Assembly: GCA_022834735.1 (NCBI GenBank)
Contig: BQKD01000001.1
Span: 1,589,659-1,653,658, forward strand
From: Erysipelotrichaceae bacterium OPF54
GTDB taxonomy: Bacteria > Bacillota_I > Bacilli_A > Erysipelotrichales > Erysipelotrichaceae
Direction: 5' to 3'
DNA length: 64,000 nucleotides
The notes beneath the pieces were generated by a model. The model had not been told where the DNA came from and did not search any database. It was given only the letters and a program-made list of their open reading frames with translations. Below, one piece after another: positions 15,065-23,048 of the stretch (positions are counted from its first letter, which is position 1; each line of letters begins with the position of its first letter). Both the position numbers and the translations under genes were made by a program.

Positions 15065-15088
15065 CAACATTTGTTTGTATGCTATAAC
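15060..15088 (+). promoter_or_regulatory. promoter of the XRE-cupin regulator, rebuilt by the target duplication
   Basis: -35 TTGAAC at 15060-15065, 17-base spacer, -10 TATAAC at 15083-15088. The first five bases of the -35 belong to the duplicated target site. An AT-rich stretch with repeated TATA motifs follows. Confidence 0.75.
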
Positions 15089-15126
15089 ATATTTATATTA
15101 TATATTAACATATAGGAGAGAAAGAA

Positions 15127-15678
15127 ATGATCGAAGAAAAAATCGGAAGCCGGCTGAAAGCGATCCGGAAAACGAGAAATCTGTCGCTGGATGAAATGGC
15201 TTGCATGACGGGGGTGAGCAAGCCGATGCTCGGACAGATCGAGCGCGGACGTTCGATCCCGACGATCACGACCTTGTGGAAGATCGCGACCGGACTGAAA
15301 GTTCCTTTATCCGCTTTTCTTGAAGAGGCGCAGGGAAAGTTCGAGATCGGCAGAAAAAAAGAGGAAGACGCGATCAAAGAAGAAGATGGCAAAATGCGTG
15401 CCTATCCCCTGTTTCCTTATGATCTGCTGCGCAACGCGGAAGTCTTCCTGATCGAGTTTGACGAAAGCTGCAAGCATTGCTCCAGCCCGCACAATGAAGG
15501 TGTGGAAGAGTATATCCTGGTCCTCAAAGGCCGGCTTTTGATGCAGGTAGGAACAGAAGAAATCGAGCTTGGCGAAAACGAGGCGCTTCGTTTCAAGGCC
15601 GATATCGATCATGCCTACCGCAACCCGTATGACGAGGGCTGTACGATTTATAACGTGATCTTTTATCCTGATCACTGA
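15127..15678 (+). CDS. XRE-family regulator with C-terminal cupin domain
   Basis: 183 residues. HTH_3 domain at about 8-62 (LKAIRKTRNLSLDEMACMTG, VSKPMLGQIERGRSIPTI), a charged linker (RKKEEDAIKEEDGK), then a cupin_2 barrel (HNEGVEEYILVLKGRLLMQ, DIDHAYRNP). Such proteins sense small ligands and usually control adjacent genes. The start at 15127 follows AGGAGAGAAAGAA. An MBL-fold hydrolase follows within 14 bases, so it is probably co-transcribed and possibly regulated by this protein. Transposon copy A sits directly on its promoter. Confidence 0.92.
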   Translation: MIEEKIGSRLKAIRKTRNLSLDEMACMTGVSKPMLGQIERGRSIPTITTLWKIATGLKVPLSAFLEEAQGKFEIGRKKEEDAIKEEDGKMRAYPLFPYDLLRNAEVFLIEFDESCKHCSSPHNEGVEEYILVLKGRLLMQVGTEEIELGENEALRFKADIDHAYRNPYDEGCTIYNVIFYPDH

Positions 15679-15692
15679 AAGGAGAGAAAAAC

Positions 15693-16574
15693 ATGTATGA
15701 ACTGATCCAGGTCGCTGAAAACACGTATTATATCGACTGTCCGGCAAAGATCGGTCTGGTCCGGCTCAATGAGCGCGATGTATGCCTGATCGACAGCGGC
15801 AGCGACAAGGAGGCGGGGCGCAAGGTGCGTCAGATCCTTGACGCGAATGGCTGGAAGCTGAAAACGATATATAACACCCACTCCAATGCCGATCATATCG
15901 GGGGCAATGCCTATCTGCAGAAACAGACAGGGTGCGCGGTCTATGCGCCCGGGATCGAATGCGATTTTACGAACCATCCGGTCCTGGAACCGTCTTTTCT
16001 GTACGGCGGTTTTCCGTTCAAGGAGCTGCGTCACAAATTCCTGATGGCAAAAGAATGCCGGGCAATGGAGCTGAACGAGACTGTGATGCCCGAAGGTTTC
16101 GAGATCATACCGCTGCCCGGCCATTTTTTCGATATGGCTGGTTTTCGCACGAGCGATGATGTGGTGTTCCTGGCAGACTGCCTGTCGAGCCGGGAAACGA
16201 TCGAGAAATACCAGATCGGCTTCACTTATGATGTTGCAGCCTATCTGGATACGCTCGAAAAGATCAAGGGGCTGGATGCGAAGCTGTTCGTTCCTGCCCA
16301 TGCGCCGGCTGCAAAGGACATCAAAGAGCTGGCACAGTATAATATCGATCAGGTGCATACGATTGCCCATATGATCGTGGAACTGTGCGAGACGCCGCTT
16401 TGTTTTGAGGATCTGCTTTCGAAAGTATTCGATCACTTTGGCCTGCAGATGAATTTCGAACAGTACGTGCTTGTCGGCAGCACGGTCCGTTCCTATCTCT
16501 CGTGGCTCAAAGATCAAAATAAGATCGACGCATTCTTTGATGGCAATAATCTGTACTGGCACACAAAGAAATGA
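15693..16574 (+). CDS. MBL-fold metallo-hydrolase
   Basis: 293 residues of the metallo-beta-lactamase superfamily. The metal motif is THSNADHIGGN (H63, N65, D67, H68), so the second His of the usual HxHxDH is Asn, a variant I believe also occurs in other Bacillota members. Later ligands are plausible in PLPGHFFDM, FLADCLS and PAHAP. The C-terminal third (DQVHTIAHMIVELCETPLCF...) resembles the winged-helix-like tail of YvzB/CphA-type hydrolases. Substrate unknown. Operonic with the XRE-cupin regulator, with AAAGGAGAG before the start. Confidence 0.85.
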   Translation: MYELIQVAENTYYIDCPAKIGLVRLNERDVCLIDSGSDKEAGRKVRQILDANGWKLKTIYNTHSNADHIGGNAYLQKQTGCAVYAPGIECDFTNHPVLEPSFLYGGFPFKELRHKFLMAKECRAMELNETVMPEGFEIIPLPGHFFDMAGFRTSDDVVFLADCLSSRETIEKYQIGFTYDVAAYLDTLEKIKGLDAKLFVPAHAPAAKDIKELAQYNIDQVHTIAHMIVELCETPLCFEDLLSKVFDHFGLQMNFEQYVLVGSTVRSYLSWLKDQNKIDAFFDGNNLYWHTKK

Positions 16575-16579
16575 GAGCT

Positions 16580-17008
16580 TTTCTCCTTGAAAGGCAAAGC
16601 CAAAAATGCACTTTGTCGGAAGAATCTCGAAGATCGCATCATAAAAAGAAAGGCTCCCTTTAGCCAAAGGCCCATAAGGAAGCCAACTGAAATCCCGAAA
16701 AATCGGCGTGGCAGAGACCACGCTGGTTTTTCTGTATCTGTCAGCAGTTCCGGTTTGGCAAGTGAAACCCGGATCTTCCCCACAAAGGTAAAATAGACTT
16801 CAATCGTGACATTAATCCTGCAAAGCTTTCCGGAAAAGGAAGCCAGTAGCCTTGTTTCCTTGAACACCCGTGTAAAATTTGCATGATTTGAAAAGCCATA
16901 GTTCAGGGCAACGTCAAGGATCCTCTGTTCGGAACTTTTCAGATTTTCAATACCCTTTGTCAGACGGCGGAGCTTCACATATTCCTGAACCGGTTTATTT
17001 TCACGCAA
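16580..17008 (-). pseudogene. AraC-family regulator remnant
   Basis: Residues from MRENKPVQEYVKLRRLTKG through RILDVALNYGFSNHANFTRVFKE (16800-17008) are the second half of an AraC helix-turn-helix domain; the first helix and start are missing. After VFKE the frame loses similarity. A neighbouring minus-strand frame (about 16580-16750) reads FSWLPYGPLAKGSLSFYDAI and similar protein-like text, suggesting frameshifted remains of the ligand domain. I see no intact gene between the MBL hydrolase and the flavodoxin. Low confidence for the distal part. Confidence 0.6.
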
Positions 17009-17084
17009 TGCGCTTTTTTATCAGGAAAATGCATTTGTAAAATAGAAATTTTAACCACCTCAATTCGTAAAGAAATAATGGGTG

Positions 17085-17570
17085 TTACTTATTAACTGTT
17101 TCTGCTAATTTTTTTATTTCGCTCTCGTTTATTTCTGGTTCGGTAAATCTCTCATTAAAGCTATCAATCTTTTTTAAAGAATGAAACAATTTTCTATATA
17201 AAACATTCATCTTTTCGTAGTCCAACTTGCCGCCGACAGAAGTTACATAAGAAGCATGATTTATTAGTTCTATTGGGTAAAGTGTTTCAAAAAATCCCTC
17301 TGTATCTTTCGGGGTATAGCAACAAACGAACAATCCAATCTTCATGTGTAATAGCTGTTTTAGATTGCGTTTACAAAATTGCGTGATTTCTTTTTGGATT
17401 TTACCCATATACACAGAACCGCCAATGAAAACAGTGTCATATTGAGACAAATTGATTTTATCTGCTTTTGCTGAAAGTATGTTTACTTCACCATGAAGAT
17501 AAGTCTTTAGGATTTCTGCGCATTCTTTTGTACAGCCGTATTTTGTGGCGTACACGATTGCAGTTTTCAT
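17085..17570 (-). CDS. flavodoxin-domain protein
   Basis: 161 residues. MKTAIVYATKYGCTKECAEIL is the flavodoxin phosphate-binding start, followed by YDTVFIGGSVYMGKI and GLFVCCYTP. It resembles the flavodoxin_5/HemG-like group, which binds FMN and transfers electrons; the partner is not known. It is the last gene of a three-gene operon: membrane protein, TetR regulator, flavodoxin. Its ATG overlaps the TetR stop (TAATG). Base composition is visibly more AT-rich than the flanks, suggesting recent acquisition. Confidence 0.88.
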   Translation of the reverse strand: MKTAIVYATKYGCTKECAEILKTYLHGEVNILSAKADKINLSQYDTVFIGGSVYMGKIQKEITQFCKRNLKQLLHMKIGLFVCCYTPKDTEGFFETLYPIELINHASYVTSVGGKLDYEKMNVLYRKLFHSLKKIDSFNERFTEPEINESEIKKLAETVNK

Positions 17571-18199
17571 TAAATTGCCTCCTTTCGGTAAATCATGTCA
17601 AACTGTTCTATATGTTTTTCCAGTATTTTTTTTGCTTCTTTTTCCTTTTCAGCAATGCCGTCATATTTATTTAGCAAAAGAAAAATCGGCGAAAAAAATT
17701 GTAAAGCCATGACTTCGGGACTGGCTTGCCGCATGAAGCCTTGTTTTATCATTTCTTCAAATAGTTTAGCTTGATACGAAATAGCAGCATCAATATAAAC
17801 TTCCCGATATATGCGGTCTATTTCCTCATTTTTATACTTTTCGATGGAAAGCATTTTGCGAAACTGTGAAGCATAGGGGTCTTTCAAGTAAAAATGAAAA
17901 ATCTCACTACTAATTTTTTTCAAAACCTCGTTGCCACCCGTCGCATATTCCCTGGCCATTTCTTGCAATTCGCCGTCAGGAAGCTGAAAAGAAGCAGACG
18001 CATCCCTAAATCTTGATTGCATTGTGTCGATCAACGTATCAAAGATTTCTTGCTTGCTTTTGTAATGCTTGTATAAAGAACTTTGCTTAATTCCGACTTC
18101 TGCCGCAATGTCGCGCACAGTTACGCCATCATAGCCTTTATCAGCAAACAGCTTTAGTGATTCAAACAAAATGATTTCTTTCGTATTTCTTTTCGCCAT
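17570..18199 (-). CDS. TetR/AcrR family regulator
   Basis: 209 residues with an N-terminal HTH (about 8-55): IILFESLKLFADKGYDGVTV, RDIAAEVGIKQSSLYKHYKS. The ligand domain is divergent and helical. It lies between a small membrane protein gene and the flavodoxin gene in a tight operon, so it probably regulates its own operon. AT-rich like its neighbours. The C-terminus ends a few bases past an AGGAGGC site used by the flavodoxin gene. Confidence 0.92.
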   Translation of the reverse strand: MAKRNTKEIILFESLKLFADKGYDGVTVRDIAAEVGIKQSSLYKHYKSKQEIFDTLIDTMQSRFRDASASFQLPDGELQEMAREYATGGNEVLKKISSEIFHFYLKDPYASQFRKMLSIEKYKNEEIDRIYREVYIDAAISYQAKLFEEMIKQGFMRQASPEVMALQFFSPIFLLLNKYDGIAEKEKEAKKILEKHIEQFDMIYRKEAI

Positions 18200-18212
18200 G
18201 CCAATACCTCAC

Positions 18213-18653
18213 TTACATATATTCAAAACGAGCAGGAACAGAATTGTAAAGCCATATACGAGAACCTTCAATAAATGCAATTTGAACAACACTCACAACA
18301 GCAATAATGAAAAAAATATTTTGCCTGTATCCCGGTTTGAAGATGGATAGTATCCCAAGCGCCCATATGATCACGCTTGCCACCCAAAAGACAATGGATT
18401 GAATGCTGCTAACGGAAAACAGCCCCATGCCTACACTGCCATCAGTAGCATAGATAATCGAGTTGGAATACAGATCGCGGACGTTCGTAAAATACCACAA
18501 CGTACCGTGAAGCAGGATAAAGAGCAGAATAATCATACCCCATTTTTGGATTGTCGCCCGGTTTAAAAATCCCCATAGTATATAGCCGAGATTTGCCCCC
18601 AGCAAAAGCGTACTGATAACTGCAGCATTATTTCCAAAGTACAGTTTTAACAT
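18213..18653 (-). CDS. four-helix membrane protein, unknown
   Basis: 146 residues with four hydrophobic segments: VISTLLLGANLGYILWGF, MIILLFILLHGTLWYF, IVFWVASVIIWALGIL and IFFIIAVVSVVQIAF. No family recognised. First gene of the TetR-flavodoxin operon, with AAAGGAG before the ATG and a clear promoter upstream. A transport or sensing role is only a guess from its company. Confidence 0.82.
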   Translation of the reverse strand: MLKLYFGNNAAVISTLLLGANLGYILWGFLNRATIQKWGMIILLFILLHGTLWYFTNVRDLYSNSIIYATDGSVGMGLFSVSSIQSIVFWVASVIIWALGILSIFKPGYRQNIFFIIAVVSVVQIAFIEGSRIWLYNSVPARFEYM

Positions 18654-18696
18654 AGTCTCAAACTCCTTTCTATTTGGCTATCGTTTGTTTACTTTT

Positions 18697-18725
18697 ATTT
18701 TAGCTACTTTTTGTTCGCTTATCAA
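18697..18725 (-). promoter_or_regulatory. promoter of membrane protein-TetR-flavodoxin operon
   Basis: Minus strand: TTGATA (18725-18720), 17 bases, TAAAAT (18702-18697). Confidence 0.75.
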
Positions 18726-18786
18726 ATTCTTTGCATTGATTATAAAAAACTCTTTACGGATATATGCTCTATTCCTTTGTCGAAAA

Positions 18787-18836
18787 AGAAAATGCCATGC
18801 AATCGACTAACCTTTTGCATAGCATTTTCTTTTTTC
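18787..18836. terminator. bidirectional terminator
   Basis: Long hairpin with AGAAAATGC and ATGCAA arms paired to TTGCAT and GCATTTTCT, T-rich on both sides. It lies between the TetR operon and the decayed HAD gene. Confidence 0.85.
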
Positions 18837-18911
18837 CGTTTACCTGGCGCAAATCATACGTTTTGCAATGTTTCCTTATGAGAAACTATTATTCTCGGGC
18901 GAGCCTTTTGC

Positions 18912-19635
18912 TTAGCCAAACAGTTTCTCTAAGGTGACGAGCACACCATCTTCATCATTGGAAGAACAGACATGCTATGCGGCATTTTTTACATTTTGAG
19001 GTGCATTGCTCATCGCATAACTATGAGCGCAATAGTGTAACATTTCAATATCATTGCCGCCATCTTCAAAGGCAGCGCACTGCTCGCGAGAAATGCCCCA
19101 TCGCTCTGCAAGCCGTTTAAGGCCTGATGCCTTGTGGCATCCTGGTACGATCAGATCGATCGAACCGTGACCGCTCGTGGTCGGCTCTACCTTTCCTTTC
19201 AGCCGTTCCTGAAACATTTCATAATACGCCTCCGTTTTTTCTTCCGGAACTGTGGGCGCAAATTTTAATATCTGGTCGCTGACTTCCTTAAAGTCGTCGA
19301 CCCACTGAATAGACGCTGCTGGCTCCGCACAGGACATTTAATACTTCGGGATACTCGCGGCACACATCGATGACAGAATCGACGCTTTCCTTTGGCATAT
19401 TGGCCGTGAATACCAGTTCTTTCCTGTCTTTTACGAAGACTCCGTTTTCTGCCACAAAGGACAATTCTTCATGATACTCCGGGAACAGATCCCTTAACTG
19501 GTAATACTGATTTCCGCTTGCTACCACAAAATGGCAGCCAACACTTTCCATCCGGGCCAGTATGCGTTTGAAGCGTGGAATAACATACGTATAATCAGAA
19601 CGGACAAATGTGCCGTCTATATCGACCGCAACCAT
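18912..19635 (-). pseudogene. Cof-type HAD hydrolase, broken by a frameshift and a stop
   Basis: Reading from 19635: MVAVDIDGTFVRSDYTYVIP (motif I), VVASGN, then VLNVLCGASSVYS before the frame is lost near 19310. Similarity resumes in the next frame (IQWVDDFKEVSDQILKFA, GLKRLAERWGISREQCAAF, EDGGNDIEMLHYC). A TAG stop after NAPQNVKNAA is followed by an in-frame tail VCSSNDEDGVLVTLEKLFG to 18912. Two independent lesions argue for a true pseudogene. It sits 18 bases behind the ABC-F gene. Confidence 0.85.
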
Positions 19636-19653
19636 TTTTATTGTGTTTCCGTT

Positions 19654-21537
19654 TTATTCCTCGCCTTCCAGACGTATCATCTTTTCTTCCCACTCTTTTG
19701 TCAGTGCGGCAATTTCATTGTGCTTGTCGTCGATCTGGGCGTCGAGTTCCTCCATCTTCCGGTAATCCTGGTAATACTCGGGTTCAAAGCGGAGTTCGCG
19801 CAGCGATTCCAGATCGGCATCAGCTTCCTCGAGCAGTTTCTCGAGCTTGGCGATCCGGTTCTTGATCGCTTTTTCTTCATTGAACGTCAGTTTCGAGGAC
19901 CGGACTTCCTGTTTTGAAACTTCCTTTATTTCTTTTTTGGCTTCGGCAAGTTCGCCGGTTCCCTTTTTCTCGAGATATTCCTCGTAGTTTATATTGTACA
20001 CTTTGCATTGTGGTCCCATTTCCATGATCCGGTTTGCCATTTTTTTCAGGAACATACGGTCATGGCTGACGAACAGGATCGTTCCGTCATAATCCTCCAG
20101 CGCTTTTTCGAGCGCTTCCTTGGACGGGATATCAAGATGGTTGGTGGGCTCGTCGAGCAGAAGGACGTTGTCATGTTCGAGCATGAGGCATGCCAGCGCA
20201 AGACGTACCTTTTCGCCTCCGGAAAGATTGTATACTTCCTTGAACACTTCGTCCTGGGTAAAGAGGAAGGCGGCCAGCGTGTTGCGGATCTGGGTCTGAT
20301 CGATCATCGGGAAATTATCCCACAGCGTGTCGATGACCGTTTTGTCCGATGTGATCTGGGCGCTGTCCTGATCGAAGTAGCCGACATCGATCTGATGTCC
20401 GAAATGAAAATATCCGCCAAGCGACGGGATCTTTTCCATCAGCGTTTTGATAAAAGTTGATTTGCCGATCCCGTTGGGTCCCACAATACCTAGACGGTCT
20501 CCTTTCATGACTGTCAGATCCACGGTCGAAAGGATCGTGTCATAGCCGACTTTCAGTCCTTCGGTTTCGAGCACGCGCTTGCCGCCTTTTCTGGCGCTTG
20601 AAAAATGCGCTTTCATGCGGCTTTGATCGGTCTTCACATCTTCGATCTTTTCCATGCGGTCGAGATATTTGATCTTGGACTGGGCGAAGGCTGCCTTGTT
20701 CTTTTTGTAGCGGAATTTTTCGATCAGTGCCGAGATGCGTTCGATCTCCTCCTGCTGCCGCAGGAATGCTTCATGGTTCTTTTCGATATATTCTTCTTTT
20801 GCTTTTACATAATGACTGTAGCTGCCTGGAAAGCGCATCGTCTTTCCGAATTCGATCTCAACGATCTCGTCGACCACGTGATCAAGGAACATGCGGTCGT
20901 GGCTGACCAGGATGACGGCTCCCGGATAGTGTTTTATATATCCTTCGAGCCATTCGATCGATTCGATATCGAGATGATTGGTCGGCTCATCAAGAAGCAG
21001 GATATCGGGCTTGGTGAGAAGCAGCTTGACCAGACCGATCCTTGTGCGCTGTCCGCTGGAAAACTCTTCCAGCTTTTTGTGCAGATCGGCCTCTTCGAAC
21101 TGAAAATGGAAAAAGACATTTTTCAGTTCATACTCGTAATCGTAGCCGCCTAGCGCTTCAAATCGGGTCTGCAGCTTTTCATACTTTTCGAGCTGCTGGT
21201 CGGAATGGTCTTTCTCGAGCACCAGAGCCTGACTTTCCAGTCTGGCCTGAAGTGTTGTCAGCTCCTCGAATACGGTGAGCAGCTCTTCGTAGACGGTACG
21301 CTGCTCGTCTTCGAAAGTGATCTGCGACAAATACCCAAGCCGGGTGCCGCTGGCCATGACGACCGATCCCTGATCGGGTTCCTCGATCCGGCAGATGATC
21401 TTCATCAGCGTGGTTTTTCCGCATCCGTTGCGGCCGACCAGCGCGATCTTTTCATTCCCTTTCACAGTAAGGTTTGCGCCGGACAGTACGTCCTGCGCGC
21501 CATACGATTTATATATATTACTTGCCTGAAGTTTCAT
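19654..21537 (-). CDS. ABC-F family ATPase (ribosome-associated type)
   Basis: 627 residues, two ABC domains in one chain without membrane segments. Domain 1 has Walker A GRNGCGKTT, signature FSSGQRTRIG and Walker B LLLDEPTNHLD. A charged linker (about 240-320) contains the P-site interaction region. Domain 2 has GPNGIGKST, LSGGEKVRLALACLML and LLLDEPTNHLD. The C-terminal coiled coil starts at about 530. Such proteins act on ribosomes in translation or antibiotic protection. The ATG at 21537 is preferred because AGGAGG lies nine bases upstream; an ATG at 21543 is too close. The start overlaps the preceding gene. Confidence 0.93.
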   Translation of the reverse strand: MKLQASNIYKSYGAQDVLSGANLTVKGNEKIALVGRNGCGKTTLMKIICRIEEPDQGSVVMASGTRLGYLSQITFEDEQRTVYEELLTVFEELTTLQARLESQALVLEKDHSDQQLEKYEKLQTRFEALGGYDYEYELKNVFFHFQFEEADLHKKLEEFSSGQRTRIGLVKLLLTKPDILLLDEPTNHLDIESIEWLEGYIKHYPGAVILVSHDRMFLDHVVDEIVEIEFGKTMRFPGSYSHYVKAKEEYIEKNHEAFLRQQEEIERISALIEKFRYKKNKAAFAQSKIKYLDRMEKIEDVKTDQSRMKAHFSSARKGGKRVLETEGLKVGYDTILSTVDLTVMKGDRLGIVGPNGIGKSTFIKTLMEKIPSLGGYFHFGHQIDVGYFDQDSAQITSDKTVIDTLWDNFPMIDQTQIRNTLAAFLFTQDEVFKEVYNLSGGEKVRLALACLMLEHDNVLLLDEPTNHLDIPSKEALEKALEDYDGTILFVSHDRMFLKKMANRIMEMGPQCKVYNINYEEYLEKKGTGELAEAKKEIKEVSKQEVRSSKLTFNEEKAIKNRIAKLEKLLEEADADLESLRELRFEPEYYQDYRKMEELDAQIDDKHNEIAALTKEWEEKMIRLEGEE

Positions 21538-22912
21538 TTTCATTCACCTCCTGCAGCTGATAATAGGCTGCGATACCTTGTGCCAGGGATCTTGCGATCG
21601 TATCTTTGTTTTCGTTGAAATAATTGATACTGTCCTGGCTGTTGACGTTGGCGTAATCGAAAATCACGCCATACATGCCGAAGCGGTCGGAATACTCGGC
21701 ATTGCCGATCTGATTGTACTGCCCGGCAAATGTGACCTTGCCTCCGCTTTCGCGCAGTGCCGGCTCGAGCGTGTAGTTGGTCACATTATACTCGTTATCG
21801 ACGATCTGGGTGTCGAAAACGACGCCGCTGGCAAGCAGATCGGTCGATGTGTACGGATAATCGAGCTGGATCCCGTTTTCATTCATCACGAAAGCCATTT
21901 CATTGGCGAGCGAGGCATTCGTGAGCGGAGAGACCATGAAGAACGGCCGGCTGACGGCATCCAGATCGCACATGGAAAGGCTCAGGAACACCTTGGCCTG
22001 ATGATCGTATCCCTGGCCGACCCGGCCGTCCGCTCCGTAATAGCCCGGCGTACTGTCTGCATCCCGGTCTATGATCACTTTCAAACCGTATTTTTCCAGT
22101 TCGCTTTTTACTTTTTCGGCCAGCTCGAGCGATGCGTCCGCTTCCTTGATCGTATCGCTTGCATAGCCGGTTTCCAGTTCCTGGCTCCACACATTGAGCA
22201 GATTGCCGCTAGGATCGATGATCACATCAATGACATTGCTTTTGGGGATCGTGTCCTTTACGACAAGAAACGCGTAGTTCTTATCGAGCCCGGTGTTGTA
22301 TTTTCTGAACAGGTCCTGATCCGCTTCCAGCGTGATGCTTTTGACCTTTCCGTTCCGGCGCATCGTATAGAACGGTTCCGTTTCGGTCTTTTTGTCAAAA
22401 TAGACCCGCTTCTTCGTATACTGATCGTAAATATAGATTTCATAAACGCCTTCATCGAGCTGGCCGAGCGGGATGGCATTGTCGGCGCTGCCTGAAAAAG
22501 TAAAATTGTATTCCTTTCCCGTTTCTATATTGTGGAGCACAAGCGGCTTGCCCATGAACGGATCCATCGTATCGCTGTCGGAATCATAGGCATTTCCGAA
22601 CATCGACAATGTTTCGCCATAAAATGTGCTGTCTGCCGCTTTATACACATCCTCAAAGGTCGTGGGCACGTTTTCCCGCACGATCGACGGCTTGAGCGTA
22701 TCCACATAGTTTTCGGTCAGCTTGTCGATCTCGGTCGGCCGGCTACCGTATACAAAAGCACCGATCAGCATCGCCGCAATAACAAGGACGAGCACGATCG
22801 TCCTGCGCAGAGTAAATAACTTTTTAGCGGACTTCCCATCTATTTTGTTTTCATTTTTATTCGGATCTGTCATAACAGATTTTTTCGTATTCTTATTTCT
22901 GACTCTTTTCAT
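21518..22912 (-). CDS. membrane-anchored amidase_3-fold protein lacking zinc ligands
   Basis: 464 residues from the ATG at 22912. One N-terminal helix (TIVLVLVIAAMLIGAFVYG) leaves the rest outside the cell. From about residue 230, VIDVIIDPSGNLLN, SLELAEKVKSELEKYGLKVI, KVFLSLSMCDLD and FDYANVNSQDSINYF follow the plan of N-acetylmuramoyl-L-alanine amidase (amidase_3). However, the DPGHGG His and the SIHAN His are replaced by Ser (PSGN, LSLSM). It is probably catalytically dead and may bind peptidoglycan or regulate an active amidase. First gene of an operon with ABC-F. Confidence 0.7.
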   Translation of the reverse strand: MKRVRNKNTKKSVMTDPNKNENKIDGKSAKKLFTLRRTIVLVLVIAAMLIGAFVYGSRPTEIDKLTENYVDTLKPSIVRENVPTTFEDVYKAADSTFYGETLSMFGNAYDSDSDTMDPFMGKPLVLHNIETGKEYNFTFSGSADNAIPLGQLDEGVYEIYIYDQYTKKRVYFDKKTETEPFYTMRRNGKVKSITLEADQDLFRKYNTGLDKNYAFLVVKDTIPKSNVIDVIIDPSGNLLNVWSQELETGYASDTIKEADASLELAEKVKSELEKYGLKVIIDRDADSTPGYYGADGRVGQGYDHQAKVFLSLSMCDLDAVSRPFFMVSPLTNASLANEMAFVMNENGIQLDYPYTSTDLLASGVVFDTQIVDNEYNVTNYTLEPALRESGGKVTFAGQYNQIGNAEYSDRFGMYGVIFDYANVNSQDSINYFNENKDTIARSLAQGIAAYYQLQEVNENETSGK

Positions 22913-22946
22913 ATGCTTATATTTCCCCTTATTAATCAGCACATCT

Positions 22947-22974
22947 AGTATAGCAGAACGGTATTTTGAATGAA
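22947..22974 (-). promoter_or_regulatory. promoter of amidase-like/ABC-F operon
   Basis: Minus strand: TTCATT (22974-22969), 16 bases, TATACT (22952-22947). Confidence 0.55.
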
Positions 22975-22993
22975 AATTAATTTATTTTTCTAT

Positions 22994-23030
22994 AGAAAAA
23001 GCCCGGTTTCCTTTCGAAAATCAGGCTTAT
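22994..23030 (-). terminator. terminator after the heptad-repeat protein gene
   Basis: Minus-strand imperfect stem AAGCCTG...CGGGCTT with a GAAA turn, followed by TTTTC. It ends the RND operon. Confidence 0.65.
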
Positions 23031-23048
23031 TGAATAAACGACTAATAA

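Noticed and set aside
15672-16721. 349-codon minus-strand frame opposite the MBL gene
   Set aside because: Mostly antisense shadow. Only its first part, upstream of the MBL stop, may contain remnants and is described under the AraC pseudogene.
18690-18720. TetR operator in the promoter of the AT-rich operon
   Set aside because: The ACTTTT-type repeats there are direct and AT-rich, with no convincing inverted symmetry.
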